DNA of 64,000 nt from Dreissena polymorpha. Lineage: Eukaryota; Mollusca; Bivalvia; Myida; Dreissenidae. The stretch is taken from assembly GCF_020536995.1 (NCBI RefSeq), contig NW_026273347.1, forward strand, positions 122,501 to 186,500, written 5' to 3'. The notes below the pieces were generated by a model. The model did not search any database, had not been told where the DNA came from, and was given only the letters and a program-made list of their open reading frames with translations. Below are positions 51,005-62,719 of this stretch, piece after piece (position 1 is the first letter of the stretch; the number at the start of each line of letters is the position of its first letter). Position numbers and translations under genes: made by a program.

Positions 51005-53340
51005 ATGTCGAGCTGTGCGGACGTGTTCATTGGAGCTGCTGTCTACAAAAACGTGAGTACAAACTTTTTTCGTTTTACTGTTTACATGTTTCGCGATAGA
51101 TTGAAGTGGAGTTGTGTGATGATGTATGATGGTTTTTAAAGCGGCGTGTTGTACTTGTATAGAAGTGTAATGCGTTGGGTAAATTGATCAGTACCGATAT
51201 AGTGTTGATATGTTGTGATGAGAGATGATGGTGGAACAGAATATTCACTGAGCTACTTTGGGACAACGAACAGATGATGGAAAAAATGATTGCAAAAATA
51301 TTAAATGAAAATGTATTGAATCGCTTTTGTTGATATGTATGATATTGCTTAAATTGTATTTGCATGCTGTAACATTTCTATTTCATTTCAGTGGGCTGTG
51401 GTGAGTATTGTAGTATAAATTTGTTTCAATAAATCATGATGAATGAAAACTGATTTCGATTTGTTTTGTACAGTTTTACTTGTATAGAAGTGTAATGCGT
51501 TGGGTAGAAGTTACTCAGTACTGATATAGTGTCGATATGTTGTGATGAGCGATGATGGTGTATGATGGTGGAACAGAATATTAACTGAGCTACTTTGGGG
51601 AAACGAACATATGATTGAAAAATGATTGCAAACATAGTAGATGAATGATATGATATTGTTTAACTTGTATTTGCATGCTGTAACCATTTCTATTTCATTT
51701 CAGTGGGCTGTGGTGAGTATTGTAGGATGAATTTGTTTCAATAAATCATGATGAACTAAAACTGATTTCGATTCGTTTTGTACAATTTTAGGGATTATCA
51801 CTCTATTATCTATAACAACTAGTCGGTTGGTGTTCATGAGTGTGAGCCTAATACAGCAATGTTTGAGTAGTACAAAAATGTTTTCGCTTTTGTGGTCGCC
51901 AGCTGTCCGTGATATGTAAAGTGAAAAATACACAGAGCTATGAAGCATACAAATGTTTCGAAATTTTATCAATGATTGTATACTATGCATATTTTGATTT
52001 AGTTCATTTCAGATATGACATGAGATGAAGACCTGACATTTGAACAGAGCTGGTAAACGAAAAGGTAAGTTTGTTTCATTTCACTATGAACACTTGTATT
52101 TTGACAGAAGAAGAGATAAAGTGAGTTACTTCATCATCATGGTTTCATTTAGTGTATAACACATGAACAGGGGGAAACCTATTTTTTGCTAGCTTTTCAT
52201 GTACGCTATATTGGATGATGAGTATGTCAGTAACTCATAATCGTAAGGCCAGTATAGTATGGAACATGAATGCTTTGTTCAGATTTTCAGATGTTTGCTG
52301 GCAGTTCAAGTCTGGCAACTGGAGTGAACAGTCGTGTTTTCTGGAGCTAATTCATTGCTGGAAGGTAAGTAACTATGTTTGTTTTGAATTGCATGTTTTC
52401 ATATGTTTCAGACTTTCAAACAGAGATGTCATGATGACTGGAGTTGAGGACAGGGCTGTGAAAAAGTGAAAGGTAAGTACTTTTGACTGAATGTTTATTC
52501 TATGCATGATTTGCTTTAATACATTTCAGGAGTGCTTATGCATTGATAATTTGACAGTTGGAGTGAACAGTGGAGCCAAGCAGTCTTGATTTTGGAGCTA
52601 CTCAACAAGCCTTGAAGGTAAATTTAGAATTACTCAATGTTAGTGAATTATTTAAAAAAAATATGATGTCAGTGAAGTACTGTCAGTTGCTTTTGGACAG
52701 TCGAACAGAACAGACGTGGTTGTGAGAGCTATCATATCTGTTGTGTTAAACTGTTGTTATGATATGTTATGTTTGTTTGTTTCTGTTGTACTATTTTTCA
52801 GATGCTTTTGGCAGCGATGGGTTTTCAAGCTGACCTGAACAGAAAAGCAATCATATGGTGAGTACAAAATAGTTGTACATGGTATGTTTTATGCATGCTT
52901 CTATGTTTCAGGTGTACTTGCAGTTAGAAACGAAGACGATTCAAGAAGAGGACTATAGGTCAGACAGTGGATGGAACATACAAAGGGTCAGTTGATTTTT
53001 GTTTGATTTTCACCATGCATACTTTGCTTTGCTCTGTTTCAGATTTCATATGCAGAAATTAAACAGGATTTCAACTGATAAAACACAATTCAACAGAAGT
53101 TGAGGTTTTAATTTATTGATTTGAGTTGTACAATGTGTTCTTTACTTTGTTTCAGATTCGAGTCACTGGTTTACCCATGGAAAAAGATTTCCACCTCTGT
53201 GACTCAACTCGATAGAAGCAAGGTAAGTCGACCAAATTTTTGTTTTTATTGACTGCTGTAATGTGATGTTATGCTATTTTTCATGTGTGCTATGCAGAGA
53301 TGGAGAATTCAATTTTAAGAAAGTTTAACTGCTGCAGCTT
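51005..53340 (+). CDS. Microexon-family gene C1
   Basis: Inferred exons: 51005-51052, microexons 51392-51400 and 51704-51712 (both TGGGCTGTG, 9 nt), 52013-52064, 52291-52364, 52412-52472, 52530-52617, 52802-52857, about 52912-52986, from 53043, 53156-53222 and from about 53297. Most introns are short with TTTCATTTCAG-like acceptors and GTRAGT donors. The first exon follows an AG directly and reads MSSCADVFIGAAVYKN, then WAV WAV from the two microexons, and meets a stop early in the 52-nt exon. Later exons resemble those of C2 but lack its open frame (TAG after TGTACTTGCAGT). It may be coding only with exon skipping, or be a partly decayed copy. Related to A/B by the GGCTGTG microexon. Confidence 0.5.
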
Positions 53341-53412
53341 AGCTCTGCTCTGTGTTGATTTATGTTCAAAAACGTTTTACATGTATGTGTGTTTCAAGAT
53401 GTTTTGTTTCAG

Positions 53413-55007
53413 TTGATGGCCAGATGGCAAGCAGTACAGACGTGTTTCTTCGAGCTGCAGAACAGTGAGTACAAACGTTTTATATTTATCAGTTGTTAAC
53501 TCATAGAAGTCTATGTGAAAGATGATAGCAAGGGTAGAATTGCACAGTACTTATGTCTAGAATCATAATGCTGATGTGTGACGATTAACTGAAAAGGGTA
53601 AATGCTAGCCAGTACTAACACTTGAGCAACCGTGGGATGTCAAACGAACTGATGATGTAATATGATGGTGACCATTTACTGTGTGAAAAAAAGGTCGTTG
53701 TATCGAAATGCTTTTGTTGATTTTACCGTATATCATTTGATATTGGTTAACATTTGTTTGCATGCTGTTTACATTTCTATTTCATTTCAGTGAGCTGTGG
53801 TGAGTATTATAGAATAAATTTGTTTCAATAAAATATGATTAATAAAACTGATTTCGAGTCTTTTTAACAGTTTAAGGGATTATCACTCAATAACAACTCT
53901 GTCGGTTGGTGTTCATGAGTGTGAGCTTATTGTTTGAGTAATACAAAAATGTCTTTACTTTTGTGATCGCCAGTTGTCTGTGATTTAAAGTGGAAAAAAC
54001 AGAGCTATGAAGCATACAATTGTTTCAATATTTTATCAATGATTGTGTGCTATGCATGTTTTGATTTAGTTCGTTTCAGATATGACATGACATGAAGATT
54101 TGACAGTCGAACAGAGCAGAGCAACGCAGAAAGGTGTGTTTCATTTTAGTATGAACACTTGTATTTTGTTTTTATATGGTATGTTTTGTGCATGCTTCTA
54201 TGTTTCAGGTGTACTTGTAGTCAGCGACGAAGACGATTCAAGAAGAGGAACATTGTTGAGAAAGTGATTGGTACTTGCAAACAGGGTAAGAGAGACAATT
54301 GTGTTTGTTTGATTTTTACTATGCATACTTTGCTTTGCTCTGTTTCAGATTTCACATGCAGAAATGGTCTCCTAGCAGTCCCAACAGTGAATAAGGATTT
54401 CAACTGCTGTGAAACAACTCAACAGAAAGTAGGTAATCATTGAATGAATGCACTTGAGTTGTACAATTTGATGTGATGCTTTGCTTTGTTTCAGATTCAA
54501 GTTCCTTGTGTAGACAGAGGAATGTGTTTGAAGAAGGAATTCCACTACTGTGACTCAATTCTACATAAGCAAGGTAAGTAAAAACAAAATTTTGGTTTGA
54601 TTTAACTCATGTGTCTTGCACTGCATGCTATTTTTCAGGTCTCTCATGCAGTGAGGGAAACGAAGAAGATTTCAAGAAAGAATCACTGCTGCAACTCAGG
54701 TTTATAAACAAGGTGTTAACTATGTTGTATACAAAATGTTTCTCTGTTTACTCTGTTTCAGGTTTCACTTGCAGAGTTGTTGCAGAGATGTTTTGACAGC
54801 TTGGGACAGAAAAGAAATTCAGCAGCTGTGTCTCGACTCTAGCCACGAGGTAAGTCGAAACAAATATACTGTTTTGTATGTTGTGTTGTTATACCCTTCT
54901 ATGCTTCAGACTTACATTGCTGTGACTGTTCCACAGTGGGTCAAAAAAGAGACGAGTACAGGTTTTAAGAAGATAATTGGCTGTTAAAACTCTGCACAAA
55001 ATATGAG
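53413..55007 (+). CDS. Microexon-family gene C2, predicted Cys-containing basic protein
   Basis: Exons: 53413-53464 (start Met likely 53424, MASSTDVFLRAAE, aligned with C1), microexon 53791-53799 (TGAGCTGTG), 54080-54133, 54209-54285, 54349-54428, 54495-54573, 54639-54712, 54762-54849, 54910-55007. If the microexon and the 54-nt exon are left out, one frame runs from 53424 through CTCSQRRRRFKKRN, DFTCRNGLLAV, DFNCCETTQQK, IQVPCVDRGMCLKKEF and GLSCSEGNEEDFKKE to a stop in the 54762 exon (about 130 codons). Including either skipped exon brings an early stop. Successive exons look like duplicates of one unit with a basic stretch, an (E/D)F motif and Cys residues. No family recognised. Exons are visible; the splice choice is inference. 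Confidence 0.5.
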
Positions 55008-55071
55008 GTAAGTGAACTACTCTGTTGGTTTGTTTTGTGCTTTGTTATGCTTAACTATTTTTCAGATTTTT

Positions 55072-55811
55072 TGTGACGTCATACGACCGACTTTCCCAGT
55101 TGTAATCTACATGCATAGGTCATTGGGTTTATAATGTTCCATTTTATTTATATTTTCTCTCTGATAGGCGTTTCTTGTTTGATTTAATTATTTTTAATTT
55201 GTTTAGCAGTCACATAAACAACCAAGCTATGTAATATGGAATTTTTACACCCATTATTGCTGCTTCTTCCTGTATTTGCGCGATGATTATCTGAGATATT
55301 AACTCTATGATTCTACATTCTCAAATCTTTTCTATAAAGAAGGAATGTAGTTGACAATTGTTAATAGTTTTATTTGATCGTACGTCAAAAAGTTGTAATT
55401 CTGTTACTCTTGTATCTTCAATGCAATTGAGTAATTAAAAAGTAATTAAATTGAATGCGTTTAATTCCCTTTTATTATTGTTTAATTTGAGTTACAATGC
55501 TATGACGTTAAATTTTATTTACACTTAAATGTATTATGAATATTGCTGGGCCAAGTGTGAGGTTGAGCGCTCTATAACCAGGTTTAAACCCCCAATGCTT
55601 TGCATTGACCGTTCCAAGGCGGTGACCCCAGCTTTATTCATATTTTGTGTTTATGTTGGTTTGTATTGTGCTGTATTGTGCTGTTTTGTACTGTTTGGGC
55701 AATCGGTCACTTGCCTTAAATAAAGGACCAACTAATTGTTTTTAATGAAAATTCAATACTGCTCCAGCAGCTGGAGTTTCACTTCTTTATATTGAGTGGT
55801 GGGTCGTTACA
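55072..55811 (+). mobile_element. Probable solitary LTR of an LTR retrotransposon (fossil)
   Basis: Runs from TGTGACGTCATACGACC to GGTGGGTCGTTACA: TG..CA termini with short inverted ends TGTRACG/CGTTACA, and AATAAA near 55720 about 90 nt before the end, as in U3-R-U5 organisation. Length about 740 bp. No flanking duplication and no internal region are seen. Gypsy-like by general form only. It lies between the last C2 exon and the first exon of copy B. Parts of it are bivalve-typical wording. Confidence 0.55.
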
Positions 55812-55819
55812 GAGCAGAC

Positions 55820-57900
55820 TTTTGGACAACTGAGAAGTTGAGAAACAGAGAATAATTCAAGATCAGCTAGGTAAGTCTTGATTAATATGCAATGCTTAAT
55901 GCATTTTTCATTTCAGTAACCTGTGGTAAGTACACTAACTTTCTATAATTTCATATTGAACTGTTTTGATGACTTGTATACTGCTATGCAAAATGTCTGT
56001 TTTTCATTTCAGTAGCTTGTTGTAAGTACACTAACTTTCTTTAATTTTCTTATTGAACTGTTTTGATGACTTGTATACTGTTATGCAATGCTTAATGTAT
56101 TTTTCATTTCAGTATGGCTGTGGTAAGTACACTAACTTTCTATAATTTCATATTGAACGTTTTGTAACTTGTATACTGTTATGCAATGCTTAATGTTTTT
56201 TACATTTCAGAGTGGCTGTGGTAAGTACATTAACTTTCTTTAATTTTCATATTGAACTGTTTTGATGACTTGTATACTGTTATGCAATGCTTAATGTATT
56301 TTTCATTTCAGTATGGCTGTGGTAAGTACACTAACTTTCTATAATTTTATATTGAACGTTTTGTAACTTGTATACTGTTATGCAATGCTTAATTTTTTCT
56401 TAACTTCAGTGTGGCTGTGGTAAGTACACTAACTTTCTTTCATTTTCATATTGAACTGTTTTGATGACTTTTGTTCTGCTATGCTCTTTTCCATTTCAGC
56501 TGGGCCAGATGTAAGTACACTTCATTCATGTAAAAACTTAATATGATTGTTGTGCTATACAAAATGTGTTTTTTTTCAAGTTCAGGTCAGCGCTGGTAAG
56601 TAGATTGTGTTTCTTTATGTATAATTCTGTATACATATTGTTTTTTTCATCATATCATGTCTTTTATATTTAGGCTTTGTGTTAGTAAAAACAGATGTTA
56701 AAAAATCATTCTAAAACATGATACTTAAAATGTATTGTGCTATGCAAAATGTCTGTATGATTTCAGTTTCCAGAGGTGAGTACCAATACAGCTGAAAAGT
56801 TGGTTTAGTTAATGTTTTGGTTCACAGTTCTGTTTGTTATTTGGCAAAATTTACATGTATGCATTGAGTCTTGATTTCAGCTCGAGTTTGGACTGAAGAA
56901 GATTGCCAGCAGAAGGATTGGATACAAAATACAAAGTAAGTACTGAGTTTCTTACTAAAAGTTTTGAGTTGTATTCATTGTGTGTTAATATGCTATGATT
57001 GCTATTAATATGACTTTTGTATTTCAGCGAAGACAACATAGGTAAGTAGAATTGCTCGCTGTTTCAAGTTAACTGTTATAGTTCAACATTTGGTTCACAA
57101 ATTTTAAGTTGTACAAACAAATTTAAAAGTTTCTTATCATGCTTTCGATTTCAATTCAGCTTTACTGTTAGACGAGTGTTCTCTACTACTAGACGAGTCA
57201 GGTTTACTACCAGGCGAGCAGTGACAACAAGGCGCCTTTGTGGAAACAACAAAACAAACAAGTGAGTATTAATTGAACAATTGATTGATATTGTTTTACT
57301 GTATGTTATACTAAAATGCAAAATTGTGCACATAAATTGTAAGTTGTACAAACACAGTGAAAGTTTCTTATCAGGCTTTCTATTTTGTTCAGCTCTACTG
57401 CTAGACGAGCAGTGACAGCAAGGCGCCTGAATAGACAACACAACACAAAAAAGTAAGTATCATTCAAACAGTTGGTAGAGTTGTGTGTTTTTCTTTAGAA
57501 GTTTGTGTTTACTATTTCATTTGATACATAGTATATTACACATGCATGTTTTTCTCATTTCAGACTGTTTACTCTTATCGTTTACATTTTAACACAATTT
57601 GCTTTTCTATTTTCAGTGCCAATTTGCAAACCTTGATGTGGACACCGAGTAGTCAATACATACGTGTGGCGTACAGCTGCGACAAAACCGTGGGTTCATC
57701 GCACCGATAACTCCAACATTGTCCCGTGTATGGAAATCAGTGCAACTTTGTGAATCCATGTAACTTTGTAAATCCATGTAACTTTGCGAATGTGTGTCGA
57801 TCGAAAAATGTGAAACGAACTCGGTGTTGCAAGTGGCAAGTGTTGACAGTGTGCATGTTTATGTTTATGTTTTTACATGAAAAATAAAGGAGATTGTTTT
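55820..57900 (+). CDS. Microexon gene B: predicted 45-residue secreted cationic peptide (alternative Arg-rich form)
   Basis: Exons: 55820-55870; 55917-55925, 56013-56021 (9 nt); 56113-56122, 56211-56220, 56312-56321, 56410-56419 (10 nt); 56500-56510 (11); 56586-56595 (10); 56767-56775 (9); 56881-56935 (55); 57028-57041 (14); 57160-57261 (102); 57393-57452 (60); last from 57617, AATAAA at 57883. Splicing all exons from ATG 56114 reads MAVSGCVWLCVAVLGQMSA (signal-peptide-like, cleavage plausible after MSA), then LFPELEFGLKKIASRRIG and YKIQTKTT, stopping at TAG 57039-57041: 45 residues, about ten of them from each microexon group. Without the 55-nt exon the same start would run into an Arg-rich tail (TVRRVFSTTRRVRFTTRRAV and on) to TAA 57708-57710, about 112 residues. 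No family recognised; an antimicrobial-type peptide is one guess. Confidence 0.7.
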
Positions 57901-57904
57901 ATTG

Positions 57905-59800
57905 TGCTGGCCAGCAATATTGATGTATGTGTTTGTATTAACTATGTATTAACTATGCAATACCAAAATCAAACAAAAATAAAACAGTAACAGTCAATTA
58001 ACTGAGTTAGGGCGGCCGAGGTGTTTAAGACTGCACAAGTGTGAAGCGCACTGATAGCACTTGGGGGTAAACGCCTCGGTATTTCGGTGCTAAAATGTTT
58101 TCACGGTGCTTATCTTGACGCACTGTTAGAACTACCAACCAGTTAATGATTGCTTGATATATAAAACAAATATTCAGTCTCTACTTTGGCACAAGAGACT
58201 CCAAGTACCAAATACCAACAATTTACAAGCAGACGCTTTTCAAAACTATGACCGCTGAGATTGATAGTCAGAAGCAGTCCTGCCCAGTTAGCTGTGTAGC
58301 GGATCTATGTGGAGTTGCAAGTATATACAAAATGAGGCGCTATAAAGCAACTTGTCCCCGTTATGACCGTCAAGTACTTTCGGCACTATCTGGGAATCCT
58401 TCCAACACCACATGTTGCGCTGTCGGAAGGGTGGTAGGCACGCGTGGTGACATGCCTGTGCTTTGCCATGCGACACCATGGTATTTTCGTATGGTGACAC
58501 GAAATATCTAAATCTGGCTCTCTCAGAAACGCAGGCAGGCGTTGACCGAACCTGACCGATGACCGAGCAATAACATTTCTATTAAGTGCTACAATGCACA
58601 AAGTCTGCTAGGGCTGGGTGGGAAGGCGACTTCTCGTGATATACGCCGAGTGACACCACTAGCTTTCAATCGTACAAAGCAAAAAACCATATGGCCACAA
58701 ACTATGCTACTCAATGTTGCGTTGAACACTCATTTCGCCTAACGAACTACGCGTGTTGAGACTAACATTGAGTGACTCGTAAACTTAAAGCAGTTACTCG
58801 CTTTTGACTGCATAAACATTTTGTACGACGATAGGTATAGCTTGTCTTTCAATGAGAAACATCAAAATAAACATTTATCAGTATTTAGGCTTCATATTTC
58901 GCTTTTAAAAAATACGAAAAAACACAATACACATAACGTTAAGTGATTATTTCTATTTGAGTTGATATGATGAAAAAAGTATATATATCGGTTTGAGCGA
59001 CTTTCATGACATTCACCATATGGCCATTAACTTGCGTTATTCAATGAACATTCAAACAACTGCTTGGTTATTTGGACAGAAGTGTCGCTTCAACGCTGCC
59101 AAAACGTTTTAGGCTGTCGCTAGCTAGCTTGCATGTTTGGTTTGGTTGTGAGATGTAGTCGAGATTGGTGTGTAGCAATGTATAGTAAAGGTGTTGATGT
59201 TTCAAATCAGTAGGCACAAACACATGCTTTCAACGGGCAAATACGACTGAATTCGTGTCACGACAATTTTAAACGGGTTAAACATACGCTATAATATATC
59301 TCTATGTTAGCACCACAGATGAGGTTGTCGCTAGCTTGCGTTGTTGATTTGGTTGTGAGATGTAGTCATGATTGGTATGTAGCAATATATTGTAAAGTAG
59401 AAGACAATTTTCAGCAGCAGCTGGTCTGCAAACACTACAATGCGATTTTGCAGTTTGATACGAACGTGTTTTGTTCACGTGTAGTTGGTATGAAAATCTG
59501 TCGTGTCTGATAAATGTAACATATTTGGTAAAGTAACACAGTTGGAAGGAGATAACATGTCTAAGGTTGTGCTATGTTACAGCTCCACTAATAGATATTC
59601 GTCTTGCAAGATACTGGAACAGATGTCCACATGTTATTGTATATTATCTGATTTAGGATATTTTTTAGAAATTATGCAACAGAACATTTCTGCAAGATGT
59701 GAAAAATATCTATTTGAATGGGATTTCTGAGGTTTAGCCATCGTCGAAAGGCCAATGTTTCTTCATTAATGCATGACAAAAGTTAAGGCTATATTGTTTG
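57905..59800. other. Duplicated 3' module, no gene assigned (copy B)
   Basis: Counterpart of 30326-32330. The ORF at 58248-58511 starts like the one at 30691 (MTAEIDSQK) but ends earlier and carries several replacements, which argues against protein coding. Confidence 0.5.
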
Positions 59801-60169
59801 CTAGTATGCCAGTCCGTATTGCAAATCGCAAGGTGGTAAAGCGGCTCTTTTCATAGCGCTGTGAAAAACGCTGAGTGACACCTCTTGATCATGTAGCTTG
59901 TATGAAACGTGTTTACAAAACCAAAGTAGTTCAAAGCAGAACGCTTTTCCTTTTTCGAGGGAGAAGAAATCTGGGTGCAAGTCCCGGTTCTGGTTAGAAC
60001 ACAAATACTCGTTGCTCAGAAGCATATTCATCATCCTATCCTTAACCATAATACCACTAGGCTCTATTTCGAGTAGCTTTGGAAAGGGAGTTAATTGCAG
60101 CTGCATGAGCGCTTTCACAAAATGTAAATGGTCGACCTTTACGGTTGCAAAATTGAAATATGATTTCAA
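59801..60169 (-). CDS. Uncharacterised 122-codon ORF kept in both copies (B)
   Basis: Same length as the ORF at 32332-32700, with K/R, S/N and E/K replacements only. The low overall divergence of the segment means this may be simple recency, not selection. An antisense tRNA-like sequence lies inside. Confidence 0.3.
   Translation of the reverse strand: MKSYFNFATVKVDHLHFVKALMQLQLTPFPKLLEIEPSGIMVKDRMMNMLLSNEYLCSNQNRDLHPDFFSLEKGKAFCFELLWFCKHVSYKLHDQEVSLSVFHSAMKRAALPPCDLQYGLAY
59920..59995 (+). other. tRNA-like cloverleaf (copy B)
   Basis: Counterpart of 32451-32526 with the same T arm CTGGG-TGCAAGT-CCCGG and D arm; the acceptor 3' strand is TTCTGGT, weakening one pair to G-U. Confidence 0.45.
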
Positions 60170-60232
60170 TGTTTTGAAGCATAATGTCTACCTCGGGACC
60201 AAATACACATAGGTTCGATTTCGACTTGCTAT

Positions 60233-60840
60233 TTTATAGGTTATTAATTATTTGTACGCATTTAGAGATTTTTCAGTTTTATTGAAAAAGTACATGTTAT
60301 ATAATGGTGAATAAAATCAAAACAAGGCCGGTAATCCTATGTTTTTATTTCAGTTGTCATATAGTATTTGTATATATATATCTTATATATAAATTGTGGA
60401 CAAAATCTATTAGATGGAAAAAAATCAGCAAAACTGCAGCAACACCCCTTAAGAGACTGATAACATAATAGATGTGACCACTTATTACTTAACGTTATGG
60501 GAAACAATGAGCGGATGATAAAAGGGACGATCCATTTCTAAACATTATGAAGCTAAATGAATGTCCAATAGAAGGGAAAATTTACTGCCAGTAAACGCAT
60601 GTATTTGCTTTTAATATGTGTTAATTAAATTTAAGCCACACCTTATTGTTGCCATATTTAAAGGTTTGATATTTGTAGAAACGTTTGACAAAAATAAATT
60701 ATTGTGTTCATGAAAAGCAAACACAAAGCTATTAGTTTACATAGGTTTGTAAACGTTGAGTGTTGATTGAATGCTTCACATTGGAATATGGTGTAAAATG
60801 ATTCCAGAAGTGATTACAAATGATGACGTAATACCATGAG
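60233..60840. other. No gene recognised
   Basis: AT-rich spacer between duplication B and the 62-bp minisatellite. Confidence 0.5.
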
Positions 60841-61470
60841 ACGTAGTACGTATTCCTTACGTTTCAAACGTGATTACAAATGATTAATGCATGTTACGTG
60901 CTTTACAAAGTCCCGTACGTTCTGGGAGTAGTTACTGTTGATGAACGTCTTGTCGTGAGGTTCAGTACGGAGTTTCGTACTTTACTTAAGAGGTTTTATA
61001 AGGAGAACGCCTAACCGTGAGATGCAATGCGGAGTCTTGTAGATTCCGAAGGTGGTTATATAAGGGAAATGCCTAACCGTGAGATTCAGTACGGAGTATT
61101 GTACTTTCTAAAAATGGTTATTTAAGGAGAATGCCTTACCGTGAGATTCAATACGGAGTTTTGTAATTTCCTTAAGTGGTACTTTACATAATAGGTTATA
61201 GAGGTAAAACGCCTTACGGTGAGATACCGTACGGACTATATTCCTCCCGAAAGTGGTGATTTAAAAAGAACGGCTTACCGTGAAATTAAATACTGCGTTG
61301 TGTACTGTCTTAAAGTTGTTATATTAGGAGAACGCCGTACCGTGAGATGAAACACGGAGTTTGTACTTTCTGAAAGTTGTTATATAAGGCGAATTCCTAA
61401 CCGTGAGATGTAGCTCAGAGTCCTGTTCGTTTCGGAAGTGGTTACAGATGGTGAATGCCGAAGAGTGACT
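60841..61470. repeat. Minisatellite, unit about 62 bp, CCGTGAGAT core
   Basis: About ten diverged units built of CCTAACCGTGAGAT, CAGTACGGAGT, TTGTACTTTC and GTGGTTATATAAGGAGAA. Unit length varies by several bases through small indels. Confidence 0.9.
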
Positions 61471-61932
61471 GTATATAACAGGCGCCCTGTCGATGTAGAT
61501 TAATATCAGTAAATATTAGGCAGTAAAGTCAGATTATTCAGGTTATAAAAAGCGCGTTTTCAAAACGTGTGTGTTTAACCTGAATAAATCTGTTGTATAT
61601 ACATGTATATCGAGGAAGCAGTATGATAATTGAACGTGTTTACTTGGCCCAAATTGTTTTATTGAGTGTCGCCATTGTATATGTCTTTGGTAAGATTCAA
61701 GCATTTATTGACATTATGGCCCAAATAACTTTTGAGGACAAAAGTTCAAAATAACATGTGATCACTTTTGCAACGGTATTTAAAATTTTCAAAACAAATT
61801 GGCACATACTTAACATACACCATCTCAATCGGAAAACACTACGAATGTCTAAAAGAGATACATGTACGACACTTACGATTGTTTTAGCCACCATGATTCT
61901 AATGCACGTTTAGTAATTTTCTATTTTCTAAC

Positions 61933-62461
61933 CTGGATACTCTCAGAGCGTCTACCATGGTAGAATTGGCTACGTGCGCTAGGTCAATCAGCATCCCCAG
62001 TCGGTTCATCTCTTTGATAACTGTCTGTGTAGTAAGAATAAGAAATGGTTATTCCAAGAATGCGCGGATATGAATAGTGTATATGTCTTCCTGAAATTTA
62101 ATTAAGTGTTTAAAAAAGCATCGCCAGTAGGGGATCCCATATGTCATAATCTTATTATTGCATTGTTTGAAAACAAAACCGTCTACAATTTTCATGACAA
62201 TATGGAGACAAAGTCCCGAAAATAACGATTACATATATCATGGCGCAGTCGTAAATTATAACAGTTCTTCCCACCCCCGGATTTGCTCATGTTAACCCAC
62301 AGTGGCTTCTTCAGCGCGAGTATGAATATAATTCATAAATAATTTTTATTCATTTAGCATGTCCACTCCGGCTCACCTCTCCGAAAACAGTAAGACCTCC
62401 TAGTTTTGGTCCATCAACTGTTCTGTTATAAGTCGGCTCATCAATTTTCCAGTTTTCCGCC
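61933..62461 (-). CDS. Membrane dipeptidase (DPEP family), two internal exons, partial gene
   Basis: Minus-strand exons 62377-62461 and 61933-62024 with GT-AG borders. The first reads AENWKIDEPTYNRTVDGPKL then GGLTVFGE; the second continues in frame with TVIKEMNRLGMLIDLAHVAN then STMVDALRVSR. Together they match the renal/membrane dipeptidase segment FG..VVKEMNRLG(V/M)L(I/V)DL(A/S)HVS..TM, in which the His is part of the binuclear zinc site. DPEP enzymes are extracellular, often GPI-anchored, and cleave dipeptides and cystinyl-bis-glycine. The 5' exons should lie at higher coordinates or beyond the right edge, and 3' exons are not seen to the left, so the gene may have long introns or be incomplete. 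No damage in the two exons. Confidence 0.85.
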
Positions 62462-62719
62462 CTTGCAAATACATACATGTATTATTTTAAATAAACATAA
62501 ATATTGCTTTTAAAGTATTTTCAAAGAACATCTTACTTTTACACATGTTTATTGACATAATATTTATTCTATTTTAAATTTATGTTTCACTAGTGTTCGG
62601 TTTAATTACGAAAAAACATGTTCAAAGTTACGTGTATATACGTGTATTAATAATCATAAAATAAATAAACGTACATTTTCATAATTTATAAAAGCTTAAA
62701 TTTATGTATATTCTGCACG

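Larger units (their letters stand above)
55820..60232 (+). repeat. Segmental duplication, copy B
   Basis: Direct copy of 28141-32762, ending at TTTCGACTTGCTAT. Divergence from A is low: one difference in the 55-nt exon and four in the 102-nt exon. Compared with A it lacks one 98-bp microexon unit and a block near 58630. It starts eight bases after the LTR end. Confidence 0.95.
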
